64,000 nucleotides of DNA from CALJFL01 sp964590005. Lineage in GTDB: Bacteria; Pseudomonadota; Gammaproteobacteria; Pseudomonadales; Halieaceae. How positions within the stretch are numbered: the first letter of the stretch is position 1; each line of letters begins with the position of its first letter. A model generated the notes under the pieces. The model worked only from the letters and a program-made list of their open reading frames with translations, was not told the DNA's origin and did no database searches. Made by a program: the position numbers and the translations under genes. Below, one piece after another: positions 44,258 to 52,080 of this stretch. The DNA lies in NCBI GenBank assembly GCA_964590005.1, contig CAZPVJ010000013.1, positions 1-64,000 on the forward strand. Reading direction: 5' to 3'.

Positions 44258-44866
44258 TCAGCAACCTGCTTTGCGATTGGTTTTATGTCGGCGTTGGGAG
44301 CAATTGGAATCGCGGCGATTTTTATCTTCAGCATCATCGGTCGATACTGACTCGCCAGCCGCTGCTGTCGTCGAAAGCGCTGCTGCCGGATCCGTCTCAA
44401 ACGCAGCGATTTGCTCTACCACGCCATCAACCAATTCGTTGGGGATGGGCACGCTGAGGTTGTACTGGGCAATCAGCCAGCTACCCTTTTCACGCAGTAA
44501 CATCCCGCTGCCGCGACAATTGCCAAGGCTGGCGTTCTCCAGGGCCTCATCAAACCAGGCGACATCGCCATTGGTCGAGATATCCACGTTGCGGGATACC
44601 GGCACATAGACCCAACCGTCACCGTTTTCGAAGCGGGGCCGGGCAAAGTCGCGAAACTCGGCGCCCTGCCACCGCTCCTTGCCATCGGTACCCAGGAACA
44701 CCACATCCTCTGTCATAAGACCCACGTAGGCGGGGTAATCGGCAGTCGCCGCCGCCCGATGGAACGCGTCCAGCGCCTGGTTGATCTCCTGGCGGTCGTC
44801 TCCCGCCGCCAGCAGGGGTACCAGCAACAGCACGAGAGATACGCTGAAAGAGGGGATACGGTGCAT
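44258..44866 (-). CDS. Exported NTF2-like (SnoaL/DUF4440-type) protein
   Basis: The 202-residue product has a signal peptide (MHRIPSFSVSLVLLLVPLLAA) and an NTF2-like fold of the DUF4440 type: INQALDAFHRAAATADYPAY, MTEDVVFLGTDGKERWQGAE, RNVDISTNGDVAWFDEAL and SGMLLREKGSWLIAQYNLSV. The last ~45 residues are a low-complexity polar tail ending in RRHKTNRKAGC, not part of the fold. The ribosome site AGGAGTAAG is excellent. The function of periplasmic members is unknown. It is the last gene behind the acyl-CoA operon but has its own strong start. Confidence 0.82.
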   Translation of the reverse strand: MHRIPSFSVSLVLLLVPLLAAGDDRQEINQALDAFHRAAATADYPAYVGLMTEDVVFLGTDGKERWQGAEFRDFARPRFENGDGWVYVPVSRNVDISTNGDVAWFDEALENASLGNCRGSGMLLREKGSWLIAQYNLSVPIPNELVDGVVEQIAAFETDPAAALSTTAAAGESVSTDDAEDKNRRDSNCSQRRHKTNRKAGC

Positions 44867-44904
44867 TACTTACTCCTGAGTGGCAGTGGCCACAATTGGA
44901 TGGC

Positions 44905-46437
44905 TTAGGTGTCACCCTGTGCAGCAGCCAGCGCCCGGACGATCACCGAACGGGTGTCGGCAGGGTCGATTACCGCGTCAATTTCCAGGTGCGCCGCGGC
45001 CTCGGAAGCCTTGCCGACCTCGTACATCTTGGCCAACAGTTCTTCGAACAGGGTATTGCGTTCGTCAGGGTCGCTTACTGCCTCCAGCTCCTTGCGAAAG
45101 CCCAGGCGCACAGCTCCCTCCAGGCCCATGGCACCAAACTCTCCGGTTGGCCAGGCGGCACTGTACACAGGTTCAACAAAACTGCCCCCGACCATGGCCA
45201 TGGCGCCCAGGCCATACCCCTTGCGCAGGAAGATGGCGACCACCGGTACCTGCAATCGGGCGCCCACCCGGAACAGGCTGGACATTCGTCTCACCGCGCC
45301 CTCCTCCTCGCTCGCGGGCCCCACCATAAAACCAGGCGTATCGGTGAGTGAGACAACCGGCAAGCCAAAGGCGTCACAGGTACTCAAAAACTCGGCAGCT
45401 TTCTCGCTGGATTCCGAATCCAGGGCTCCTCCCAATTGCTGGCAGTCATTGGCCACCAGCGCAACCGGTTTGCCCTCGATTCGCATGAACCCGGTTACCA
45501 CACCGCGTCCGAAAACCCGTCGCAGCTCGAGGAAACTGCCCTCATCGGCCAGGGTGTCTATCACCCGCCTGACCGGGTAAGCCCAGCGTCGATCCTCGGG
45601 GATGATATCGCGAAGGAGCAGCTGGTCCGGGCACCGCCAATCCGCAACAGGACCCTGGAAATACGATAAGAGTTGCCGCGCCAGACGGGTCGCATCGGCC
45701 TCGTCCTCAGCGATTATGTCGACCACGCCGTTGCGTTCCTGGCTTTTACTGGGGCCGATTTCAGTCGGCTCATAGCGACCCAGGCCACCGCCCTCAATCA
45801 TCGCGGGACCCGCCATGCCAATCCAGGAAGTTCGGGTGGCTATCCCGAAATCAGCACATCCGAACAGAGCTGCATTGCCGGCGAAGCAATAGCCATTGTT
45901 TACGGCGATTCGGGGTACTTGCCCACCCAGGCGGGCCCAGGCACTGAACGAGCGAACATCAAGACCGGCGATCTGGGTGGTGACATCGGTATCGCCCGGC
46001 CTGCCGCCACCACCCTCGGTGTACATGATCACAGGTAAGCCCAGGCGCTGGGCAAGCTCGCAGGCGCGATCGAGTTTCTTGTGGTGAAAGAAGCCCTGGG
46101 TGCCGGCGAGCACAGCGTAATCATTGACGATAACCACGGCCTGCGCCTTCGTGGAACCCACCAGCTCGACATTGATACTGGCCAGGCCGGTGATAATGCC
46201 GTCGGCGGCCGTGCTGGTCTGCAGGTCCTCATAGTCGCGCCGGTTGCGCTGGGCGGCCACAGCGAGCTGCCCATACTCAACAAATGAGTCAGCGTCGACA
46301 AGGTCAGTCAGGTTTTCACGGGCAGTACGATAGCCTTTGGCATGCCGCTTGTCGCGCGCTTCGCCTCTTTCGTCATCCAGCGTCCTGGCCTGCCGCTGCT
46401 GTAGGGCCAGCAGCTCGGGGCGGGTGTCTTCGGTCAT
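44905..46437 (-). CDS. Acyl-CoA carboxylase carboxyltransferase (beta) subunit
   Basis: The 510-residue product is a crotonase-fold carboxyltransferase of the propionyl-/methylcrotonyl-CoA carboxylase beta type. Two halves are seen: the N-terminal half with YTEGGGGRPGDTD and NNGYCFAGNAALFG, and the C-terminal half with GFMVGPASEEEGAVRRMSSL, RKGYGLGAMAMVGG and PTGEFGAMGLEGAV. It transfers CO2 from carboxybiotin to an acyl-CoA. No biotin carboxylase or biotin carrier gene is present here, so either the partner is elsewhere or this paralogue has another role. It lies 79 bases downstream of the enoyl-CoA hydratase gene in a minus-strand acyl-CoA operon. Confidence 0.88.
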   Translation of the reverse strand: MTEDTRPELLALQQRQARTLDDERGEARDKRHAKGYRTARENLTDLVDADSFVEYGQLAVAAQRNRRDYEDLQTSTAADGIITGLASINVELVGSTKAQAVVIVNDYAVLAGTQGFFHHKKLDRACELAQRLGLPVIMYTEGGGGRPGDTDVTTQIAGLDVRSFSAWARLGGQVPRIAVNNGYCFAGNAALFGCADFGIATRTSWIGMAGPAMIEGGGLGRYEPTEIGPSKSQERNGVVDIIAEDEADATRLARQLLSYFQGPVADWRCPDQLLLRDIIPEDRRWAYPVRRVIDTLADEGSFLELRRVFGRGVVTGFMRIEGKPVALVANDCQQLGGALDSESSEKAAEFLSTCDAFGLPVVSLTDTPGFMVGPASEEEGAVRRMSSLFRVGARLQVPVVAIFLRKGYGLGAMAMVGGSFVEPVYSAAWPTGEFGAMGLEGAVRLGFRKELEAVSDPDERNTLFEELLAKMYEVGKASEAAAHLEIDAVIDPADTRSVIVRALAAAQGDT

Positions 46438-46516
46438 GGCTCTCCCGGGAGCACGGTTACAACCGGGCCACTATACCCGCTACCGGATTGTTCGCACAGC
46501 CTGCCGACGCCGCGCT

Positions 46517-47311
46517 TTAGCGACCTTTCCAGACCGGTGGGCGCTTGCCCATGAAAGCACGGACACCCTCGGTCGCGTCTTCGCTATCGATGCAGATATG
46601 TTGCAGGCGCGCCTCGTTACTGATTACCTCGTCCAGCGTGTGTTCCAGCGCGTAGTTCAGTGATTCCTTCGCATAGCGTAATGCCAGAGGTGCTTTGGTC
46701 GCCAGGGCCTCCGCCTGCACAAGTGCCTGCTCCAGCAGTTCTCCAGCGGGAACAACCCGATTGCAAAGGCCCAGTTCCTGACAGCGCTCGGCCCCCAACT
46801 TCTCGCCGGAAACAATCAGCTCGTAGGCCCGTTGGCGACCCAATATACGCGCCAGGTGCCAGGTGGCCCCACCATCCGGAACCAATCCAATGGCCGCAAA
46901 AGCCTGATACAGGTAGGCGTCATCCGCCATGATCACCAGGTCGCAGACCATCGCGTAGGCACTGCCAATGCCCGCAGCCGCTCCATTAACCGCACTGATC
47001 CAGGGCTTGTTGGCGTCTCTTACCGCGATCATGCCGGTCTTGTATTCAAAATTGAGAAAGTCTTCTACGGCCTGTCCGCCCGCGGCCTCAGCGGGCACCT
47101 CCTCGGCGAGATCAGCGCCGGCGCTAAAGGCGCGTCCGGCTCCGGTCAGGACCACGACCCGAATATCGTCATCAGCATTGACCTGCCGCGCCACCTCGAT
47201 GAATTCACGCCGCATCTGCGTATCAAACGCGTTCAGGCTGTCCGGGCGATTCAGGGTAACGAGGGCGGTCGAACCAGTGCGCTCGATTTCAATAGTCTGG
47301 TAGGTGCTCAC
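46517..47311 (-). CDS. Enoyl-CoA hydratase/isomerase (PaaG-like)
   Basis: The 264-residue product is a crotonase-family enzyme: oxyanion-hole residues in AFSAGADLAEE and NGAAAGIGSAYAMVCDLVIM, and the segment FAAIGLVPDGGATWHL with Asp where hydratases have their second Glu, as in PaaG-type isomerases. It may act as isomerase or hydratase on an unsaturated acyl-CoA. Start: GTG at 47311 has AAGGAG at good spacing; the frame is open seven codons further. It lies 30 bases downstream of the racemase gene. Substrate is inferred from the operon. Confidence 0.87.
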   Translation of the reverse strand: MSTYQTIEIERTGSTALVTLNRPDSLNAFDTQMRREFIEVARQVNADDDIRVVVLTGAGRAFSAGADLAEEVPAEAAGGQAVEDFLNFEYKTGMIAVRDANKPWISAVNGAAAGIGSAYAMVCDLVIMADDAYLYQAFAAIGLVPDGGATWHLARILGRQRAYELIVSGEKLGAERCQELGLCNRVVPAGELLEQALVQAEALATKAPLALRYAKESLNYALEHTLDEVISNEARLQHICIDSEDATEGVRAFMGKRPPVWKGR

Positions 47312-47341
47312 GGCTTCTCCTTGGCGATTCAATAGTCCGGG

Positions 47342-48475
47342 TCAGGCTATGCTGCCACCCGATTTCAAGTCTGCGATCTCCTGCTCGGCAAACCCCATGG
47401 CCGCGAGCACCGATTCAGTATCCTCTCCGCCACCATGCACGCCATGGGCGATTGCTGACGGGGTACGACTGAACCGCGGGGCCGGTGAGGGTTGGGTAAG
47501 GCCATCGACCTCGGTGTACGTTTTGCGCGCCACGTTGGCCGGGTGCGCAGGTGCCTCGGTAAAGCGCAGCACGGGCGCGAAGCAAACGTCCGAGCCTTCC
47601 ATTAACTCGCACCACTGGGCCTGGGTTTTCTGTTTGAAAATAGCTGTGAGCTGTTCACTCATGGCGGGCCAGTTTTGTTGATTATTCTGGTCGCCAAAAT
47701 CTTCTTCCGACAAGTCCGCACGCTCCTTTAACAAGGCGTAGAACTGGGGTTCGATAGACCCGATCGAGACGTATTCACCATCCGCACATTCATAGGTATC
47801 GTAAAAATGTGCACCGCCATCCAGCATATTGGACTCGCGCTGGTCCGCGTCCCATAAACCCATAGACTCGAAACCGTGGAACATCCACATCAATTGCGCC
47901 GCACCATCAACCATGGCCACATCGATGACCTGGCCCTGGCCGGAGTTTGAGGTTTCCAGCAAAGCTGCCAGCACACCGTTCACCAGCAACATACCGCCGC
48001 CGCCCATGTCACCGACAAGATTCAACGGCGGAACCGGTTTTTGGCCTTTACGGCCCATGGCGAAAAGCGCCCCGGTGATCGAGATGTAATTGATATCGTG
48101 CCCCGCCGCGTGCGCCAGGGGACCCTCCTGGCCCCAACCGGTCATCCTGGCGAAGACCAGCCTCGGGTTGCGCTCCATGCACTCCTTGGGACCAATGCCC
48201 AGCTTTTCACAAACGCCAGGACGGAAGGGATCGATGATGACATCGGCGTTCTCTACCATTCGCAGCAGGGTATCGACGCCTGCGGGATCCTTGAGGTTGA
48301 GAATCACCGACTTTTTACCGCGACCACTGACCTTCTCGGTCAGCTTGGGATCCGCACCCCCTACCCGGTCGATGCGAATCACTTCGGCGCCCATGTCGGC
48401 GAGCACCATGCCTCCCATCGGGGCCGGGCCAATACCGGCGAGCTCGATCACTGTATATCCGTTAAGTGGCCCCAT
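47342..48475 (-). CDS. Alpha-methylacyl-CoA racemase (CoA-transferase family III)
   Basis: The 377-residue product matches AMACR/MCR closely: MGPLNGYTVIELAGIGPAPM at the start, the catalytic base pair His126 (AGHDINYISITG) and Asp156 (NLVGDMGGG), and GSIEPQFY with Glu242. These positions agree with His126, Asp156 and Glu241 of the Mycobacterium enzyme, which sets it apart from ordinary CaiB/BaiF CoA-transferases. It inverts (2R)- to (2S)-methylacyl-CoA so that branched chains or sterol side chains can enter beta-oxidation. Start: ATG at 48475 has AGGAG seven bases upstream. It lies 32 bases after the acyl-CoA dehydrogenase gene. Confidence 0.9.
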   Translation of the reverse strand: MGPLNGYTVIELAGIGPAPMGGMVLADMGAEVIRIDRVGGADPKLTEKVSGRGKKSVILNLKDPAGVDTLLRMVENADVIIDPFRPGVCEKLGIGPKECMERNPRLVFARMTGWGQEGPLAHAAGHDINYISITGALFAMGRKGQKPVPPLNLVGDMGGGGMLLVNGVLAALLETSNSGQGQVIDVAMVDGAAQLMWMFHGFESMGLWDADQRESNMLDGGAHFYDTYECADGEYVSIGSIEPQFYALLKERADLSEEDFGDQNNQQNWPAMSEQLTAIFKQKTQAQWCELMEGSDVCFAPVLRFTEAPAHPANVARKTYTEVDGLTQPSPAPRFSRTPSAIAHGVHGGGEDTESVLAAMGFAEQEIADLKSGGSIA

Positions 48476-48507
48476 CTGGCTACTCCTGTTGCTTGGTGGC
48501 TGTACCG

Positions 48508-49683
48508 TCAAAAATTGCGTGTGTTAAACGGCTGGTAGTCTTCCGAAAGACAATCGCGGCTGATGATAATCTTCATCACCTCTGAGGTACCAGCATAAAT
48601 CGGTGAGATCTTGGCATCAGTAAACTGACGACTGATCGGGTACTCATCCATAAAACCCGCCCCACCGTGCAATTGTACACCGACATCGGCCACTTCCAGC
48701 TGTAATTCGCTGGTCAGCAACTTGGCCTTGGCGGCATCCACCGCGCTCAGTTGACCTGCGCTGAACGCAGCCACACACTGATCGACATAGGTCTGGGCTA
48801 CGTCCAGCCGGGTGCGTAAGTCGGCGAGCAAAAACTGGGTATTCTGGAACGCGGCGACGGGCTTACCAAATGCCTTGCGCTCCTTGACGAAGTCCGCGGT
48901 CAGATCCCACGAAAGCTGACCCGCAGCGAGGTAACCGCAGGCACCAATAAGTCGCTCCTCGGCCAGGCCCTCCATGAGATAGAAAAATCCCTTGCCCGGT
49001 TCACCGAGCACGTTGGCCTTGGGCACCCTCACATCGTTGAAAAACAGCTCCGCGGTGTCCTGTGCCTTCAAACCCATCTTCTTGAGGTTGCGACCCCGGG
49101 TGAAGCCCTCCATCCCGCGCTCGACCAGGAACAAGGTCATCGCGTGAGGGTTGTTCTCCGGGTCGGTTTTGGCTGCAACGATGACGACATCGGCATTGAT
49201 ACCGTTGGAAATATAAGTCTTGGAGCCGTTTAACAGCCAGTGGTCGTCCTGCTCGGTTGCAGAGGTGCGCATGCCTGCCAGGTCGCTGCCGGCATCGGGT
49301 TCGGTCATTGCCACCGCCAGAATGGTCTCACCGCTGACACAGCCCGGCAGAAACCGCTGGCATTGTTCCTCACTACCAAAACGCGTGAAATACGGGCCCA
49401 CAAGGCGGCTATGGAGGGTGTTGTACCAGTCGCCTGTACGTGCGTAGGCGCACTCCTCCATGATGACTTGTTCGAACCGGAAATCGTCATCACCCATACC
49501 TCCGTACTTCTCATCAGGCCAGATCATCAGGAATCCCTGCTCACCGGCTTTGCGGAAAGCCGATCTGTCGACGATACCGGCCTCACTCCACTCTTCCATA
49601 TGTGGCACAATCTCGGTTGCGAGAAACTTGCGATAAGCCTCGCGGAACATATTTTGCTCTTCGGTAAAATTGCGCTGCAACAT
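48508..49683 (-). CDS. Acyl-CoA dehydrogenase (long-chain type)
   Basis: The 391-residue product is an FAD-dependent acyl-CoA dehydrogenase: TEEQNMFREAYRKFLATEIV, the FAD/substrate segment AMTEPDAGSDLAGMRTSA, the KTYISNGINADVVIVAAKTD strand, the FGKPVAAFQNTQFLLADL helix and the C-terminal QLHGGAGFMDEYPISRQFTD followed by IYAGTSEVMKIIISR. It looks most like the LCAD-type enzymes. It is the first gene of the minus-strand operon with the racemase, hydratase and carboxyltransferase. Start: ATG at 49683 is preceded by GAGG at longish spacing; the frame is open five codons further. Confidence 0.9.
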   Translation of the reverse strand: MLQRNFTEEQNMFREAYRKFLATEIVPHMEEWSEAGIVDRSAFRKAGEQGFLMIWPDEKYGGMGDDDFRFEQVIMEECAYARTGDWYNTLHSRLVGPYFTRFGSEEQCQRFLPGCVSGETILAVAMTEPDAGSDLAGMRTSATEQDDHWLLNGSKTYISNGINADVVIVAAKTDPENNPHAMTLFLVERGMEGFTRGRNLKKMGLKAQDTAELFFNDVRVPKANVLGEPGKGFFYLMEGLAEERLIGACGYLAAGQLSWDLTADFVKERKAFGKPVAAFQNTQFLLADLRTRLDVAQTYVDQCVAAFSAGQLSAVDAAKAKLLTSELQLEVADVGVQLHGGAGFMDEYPISRQFTDAKISPIYAGTSEVMKIIISRDCLSEDYQPFNTRNF

Positions 49684-49818
49684 CAGTAAATGCCTCAAGA
49701 AACGGACTCAAAATCGAGGCACAGTATGGGGAGTGTCAATATCGGCAACAATGACCTGCCCCGACAAATTTATTGACCTAAACTACCAGCCATAAACAGG
49801 GACGCTGCACGAGAAAAC

Positions 49819-50991
49819 ATGGAACAGATTCTCCCGGAAAGCTGGGCAATCATGCACTACGGACTGATACTGTCCCTGACCTGTGCACAGATGCTTATCG
49901 TCTATTTCCTGAGTGACTCCAGCAATCCCCCTGCTGGACTGGGATTGTTTACAGTCTATTTTATGGCCGCCCTTCTCGGGTGGATCGCGTTTACCCTGCA
50001 GCAGGGCTCGAGTTCACCGGTGGGCATCGACGTTCCCTCCGTGGCGGCGATTATCAATACGTACATTTTATTCCTGGCTTGTGGCCAGCGAGCGCAGGTC
50101 ACTCGAGGCCGCTACCTGATGGGCGGTATATGCACCTTGGCCGCGCTCAGTGTGTTCTTCCTGCCCGGCGAAAAAATGTTCCTTGTCCAAACCCTCACCA
50201 GCGGTCTGTTCTTCGGCGCCGCCGGTATCCTCTGCGCCTGGCGCGCCTGGCGCTATCGCAATATTGGCGACGCCATTATCGCGGTCGCCGGGAGCATTAT
50301 GCTGGTTGGTATGCCGCTGTCGGCCTATCTCGCCGCCTACACGGGTGAAGCCCAGCAGGCACAGGCGATCGCCTTTGGGACCCACAGCTCGGCTTATGCA
50401 CTGGTGGCGATTGGCTTCCTGGCCAGTATCCTGATCGAATACCAACAGCACCTGTCGCACCTGGCCACTGAGGACCCGCTGACCCGACTGCTTAACCGTC
50501 GAGGCCTGGGCGACGCAATGCACGTCAGCCTGGCGGCCGCCGCCCGACACGGTTACACCACCTCTGCCATCATGGTGGATATCGACCACTTCAAGCAGGT
50601 TAACGACAGCTTTGGCCACGAGACAGCCGACCATGTCATACAACTGGTGGCCAGAATACTGGGACGTATGTGCCGATCAAGCGATGTGGTTGCGCGCACC
50701 GGAGGAGAGGAGTTCTTACTGGTACTACCCAACACCGATCTCGCAGCGGCCAAGTCGCTCGCCGAGCGCATCCGGGTATCAATAGGGGAATTCCCACTAC
50801 TGGTCGACCAGCAGCGAATCCAGGTGACTGCCAGCCTGGGGGTGGCCGCGTCACAGGGGCAGGCGGATCTCGACGAACTGTACCAGGAAGCAGACCGCGC
50901 TATGTACCTGGCCAAGCGCGGTGGCCGCAACAGGGTGGCTTCGGTAGAGCACAAGCCTGTTCAGTTAAGCGCTGGCAACGGGCAGGCCTGA
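49819..50991 (+). CDS. Membrane diguanylate cyclase (GGDEF protein)
   Basis: The 390-residue product makes cyclic di-GMP. It has six or seven N-terminal membrane helices (about residues 12-215) as sensor and a C-terminal GGDEF domain: EDPLTRLLNRRGLG, MVDIDHFKQVNDSFGHETAD, and the active site GGEEF (295-299). The product-inhibition site RxxD is present as RSSD five residues before GGEEF. So it should be active and feedback-controlled. The signal sensed by the membrane part is unknown. An AraC regulator gene begins five bases after its stop, on the same strand, suggesting co-transcription. Confidence 0.92.
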   Translation: MEQILPESWAIMHYGLILSLTCAQMLIVYFLSDSSNPPAGLGLFTVYFMAALLGWIAFTLQQGSSSPVGIDVPSVAAIINTYILFLACGQRAQVTRGRYLMGGICTLAALSVFFLPGEKMFLVQTLTSGLFFGAAGILCAWRAWRYRNIGDAIIAVAGSIMLVGMPLSAYLAAYTGEAQQAQAIAFGTHSSAYALVAIGFLASILIEYQQHLSHLATEDPLTRLLNRRGLGDAMHVSLAAAARHGYTTSAIMVDIDHFKQVNDSFGHETADHVIQLVARILGRMCRSSDVVARTGGEEFLLVLPNTDLAAAKSLAERIRVSIGEFPLLVDQQRIQVTASLGVAASQGQADLDELYQEADRAMYLAKRGGRNRVASVEHKPVQLSAGNGQA

Positions 50992-50996
50992 GCGCG

Positions 50997-51998
50997 GTGC
51001 GCGACCTCTCTATCTCTGTTTACTTTGTGCGGGCCGTGCTGAAGCATACGGTGCGCCGCGGTATCGACCCGGTCAGCCTGCTGCGTCGCAATCGAATCTC
51101 GCCGCGACTCGTGCAGGAGAGCGACGCGCGAATCTCCATCGAGCGCTTTGCCGACTTACAGGTCAGCACAATGCTGGCCATGGAAGACGAGGCACTGGGT
51201 TACACCGAGCGGCCCATGCCAATCGGCAGCTGGTCAATGATGTGCCACGCGGTGATTAGTTGCGAAACCCTGGGTCAGGCGCTGGCGCGACACTGCCGAT
51301 TTTTTCAGCTGTTCGGTTTCAGCATATTTCCCCAGTTTCTGGTGGATGAAAAAACCGCCAGCATCCGCCTCGGTAGCGATGGACGGGAAGACGCTCCCGT
51401 CCCCTATATGTCCGAGTTAATGTTGTTTAACTCACACCGCTTCGCCAGCTGGCTGGTGCAGGAGCATCTCCCGCTGCAGGTAGTCAACCTCCGTTACCCA
51501 CCAGCGGCGCAGGAACGGGATTACCGGCATATGTTTCGCGCCAACCCCATGCAGTTCCAGCAGCCCCACTCAGAACTTGTCCTGTCGGCCTCTTTGCTGC
51601 AGAAGCCGATTGTGCAAACCGAGCAGTCACTGCGCCACTACCTGCGGCACCCGGTTTTGCTGATGTTAACGCAGGATTTTGCCAATGATAGCTGGACCAC
51701 CCGGGTCCGGGAAAAAGTGCGCCATAACCTGACCGATGTCCCCGAGCTCAAAGAGGTAGCCAGCTCGCTTGAGGTGCACCCACAGACCCTGCGCAGGCGT
51801 CTCTCCGCGGAGGGCATCACATTCAAGGAAATCAAGAACCAGTTACGCAGGGATACAGCGCTACACCTGCTGGGCAAGCAGGGCCTGAACATCGAGGAGA
51901 TCGCGTACCGTTCGGGCTTTTCCGAGTCCAGCGCGTTCATCCGGGCATTCAAAAGTTGGACCGGTGTCACACCTTACACTTACCGCAAAGGACTCTAG
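50997..51998 (+). CDS. AraC-family transcriptional regulator (OruR-like)
   Basis: The 333-residue product has the N-terminal arabinose-binding-like domain of the OruR/ArgR-type group (GSWSMMCHAVISCETLGQAL) and a C-terminal double HTH (ASSLEVHPQTLRRRLSAEGI; IEEIAYRSGFSESSAFIRAF). It is a paralogue of the regulator at 19854-20939. Start: the frame is open back to 50670 through the GGDEF gene; GTG at 50997, five bases after that gene's stop, gives the usual N-terminus. The link with a diguanylate cyclase in one transcription unit is of interest but its meaning is unknown. Confidence 0.85.
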   Translation: MRDLSISVYFVRAVLKHTVRRGIDPVSLLRRNRISPRLVQESDARISIERFADLQVSTMLAMEDEALGYTERPMPIGSWSMMCHAVISCETLGQALARHCRFFQLFGFSIFPQFLVDEKTASIRLGSDGREDAPVPYMSELMLFNSHRFASWLVQEHLPLQVVNLRYPPAAQERDYRHMFRANPMQFQQPHSELVLSASLLQKPIVQTEQSLRHYLRHPVLLMLTQDFANDSWTTRVREKVRHNLTDVPELKEVASSLEVHPQTLRRRLSAEGITFKEIKNQLRRDTALHLLGKQGLNIEEIAYRSGFSESSAFIRAFKSWTGVTPYTYRKGL

Positions 51999-52080
51999 CC
52001 AAATTTTTTGTGCTGGCGGCCACCACGATCACAGAATTTAGCTATAGTTCTTGCACCTGATAATTACCCGGTAGAACCGT

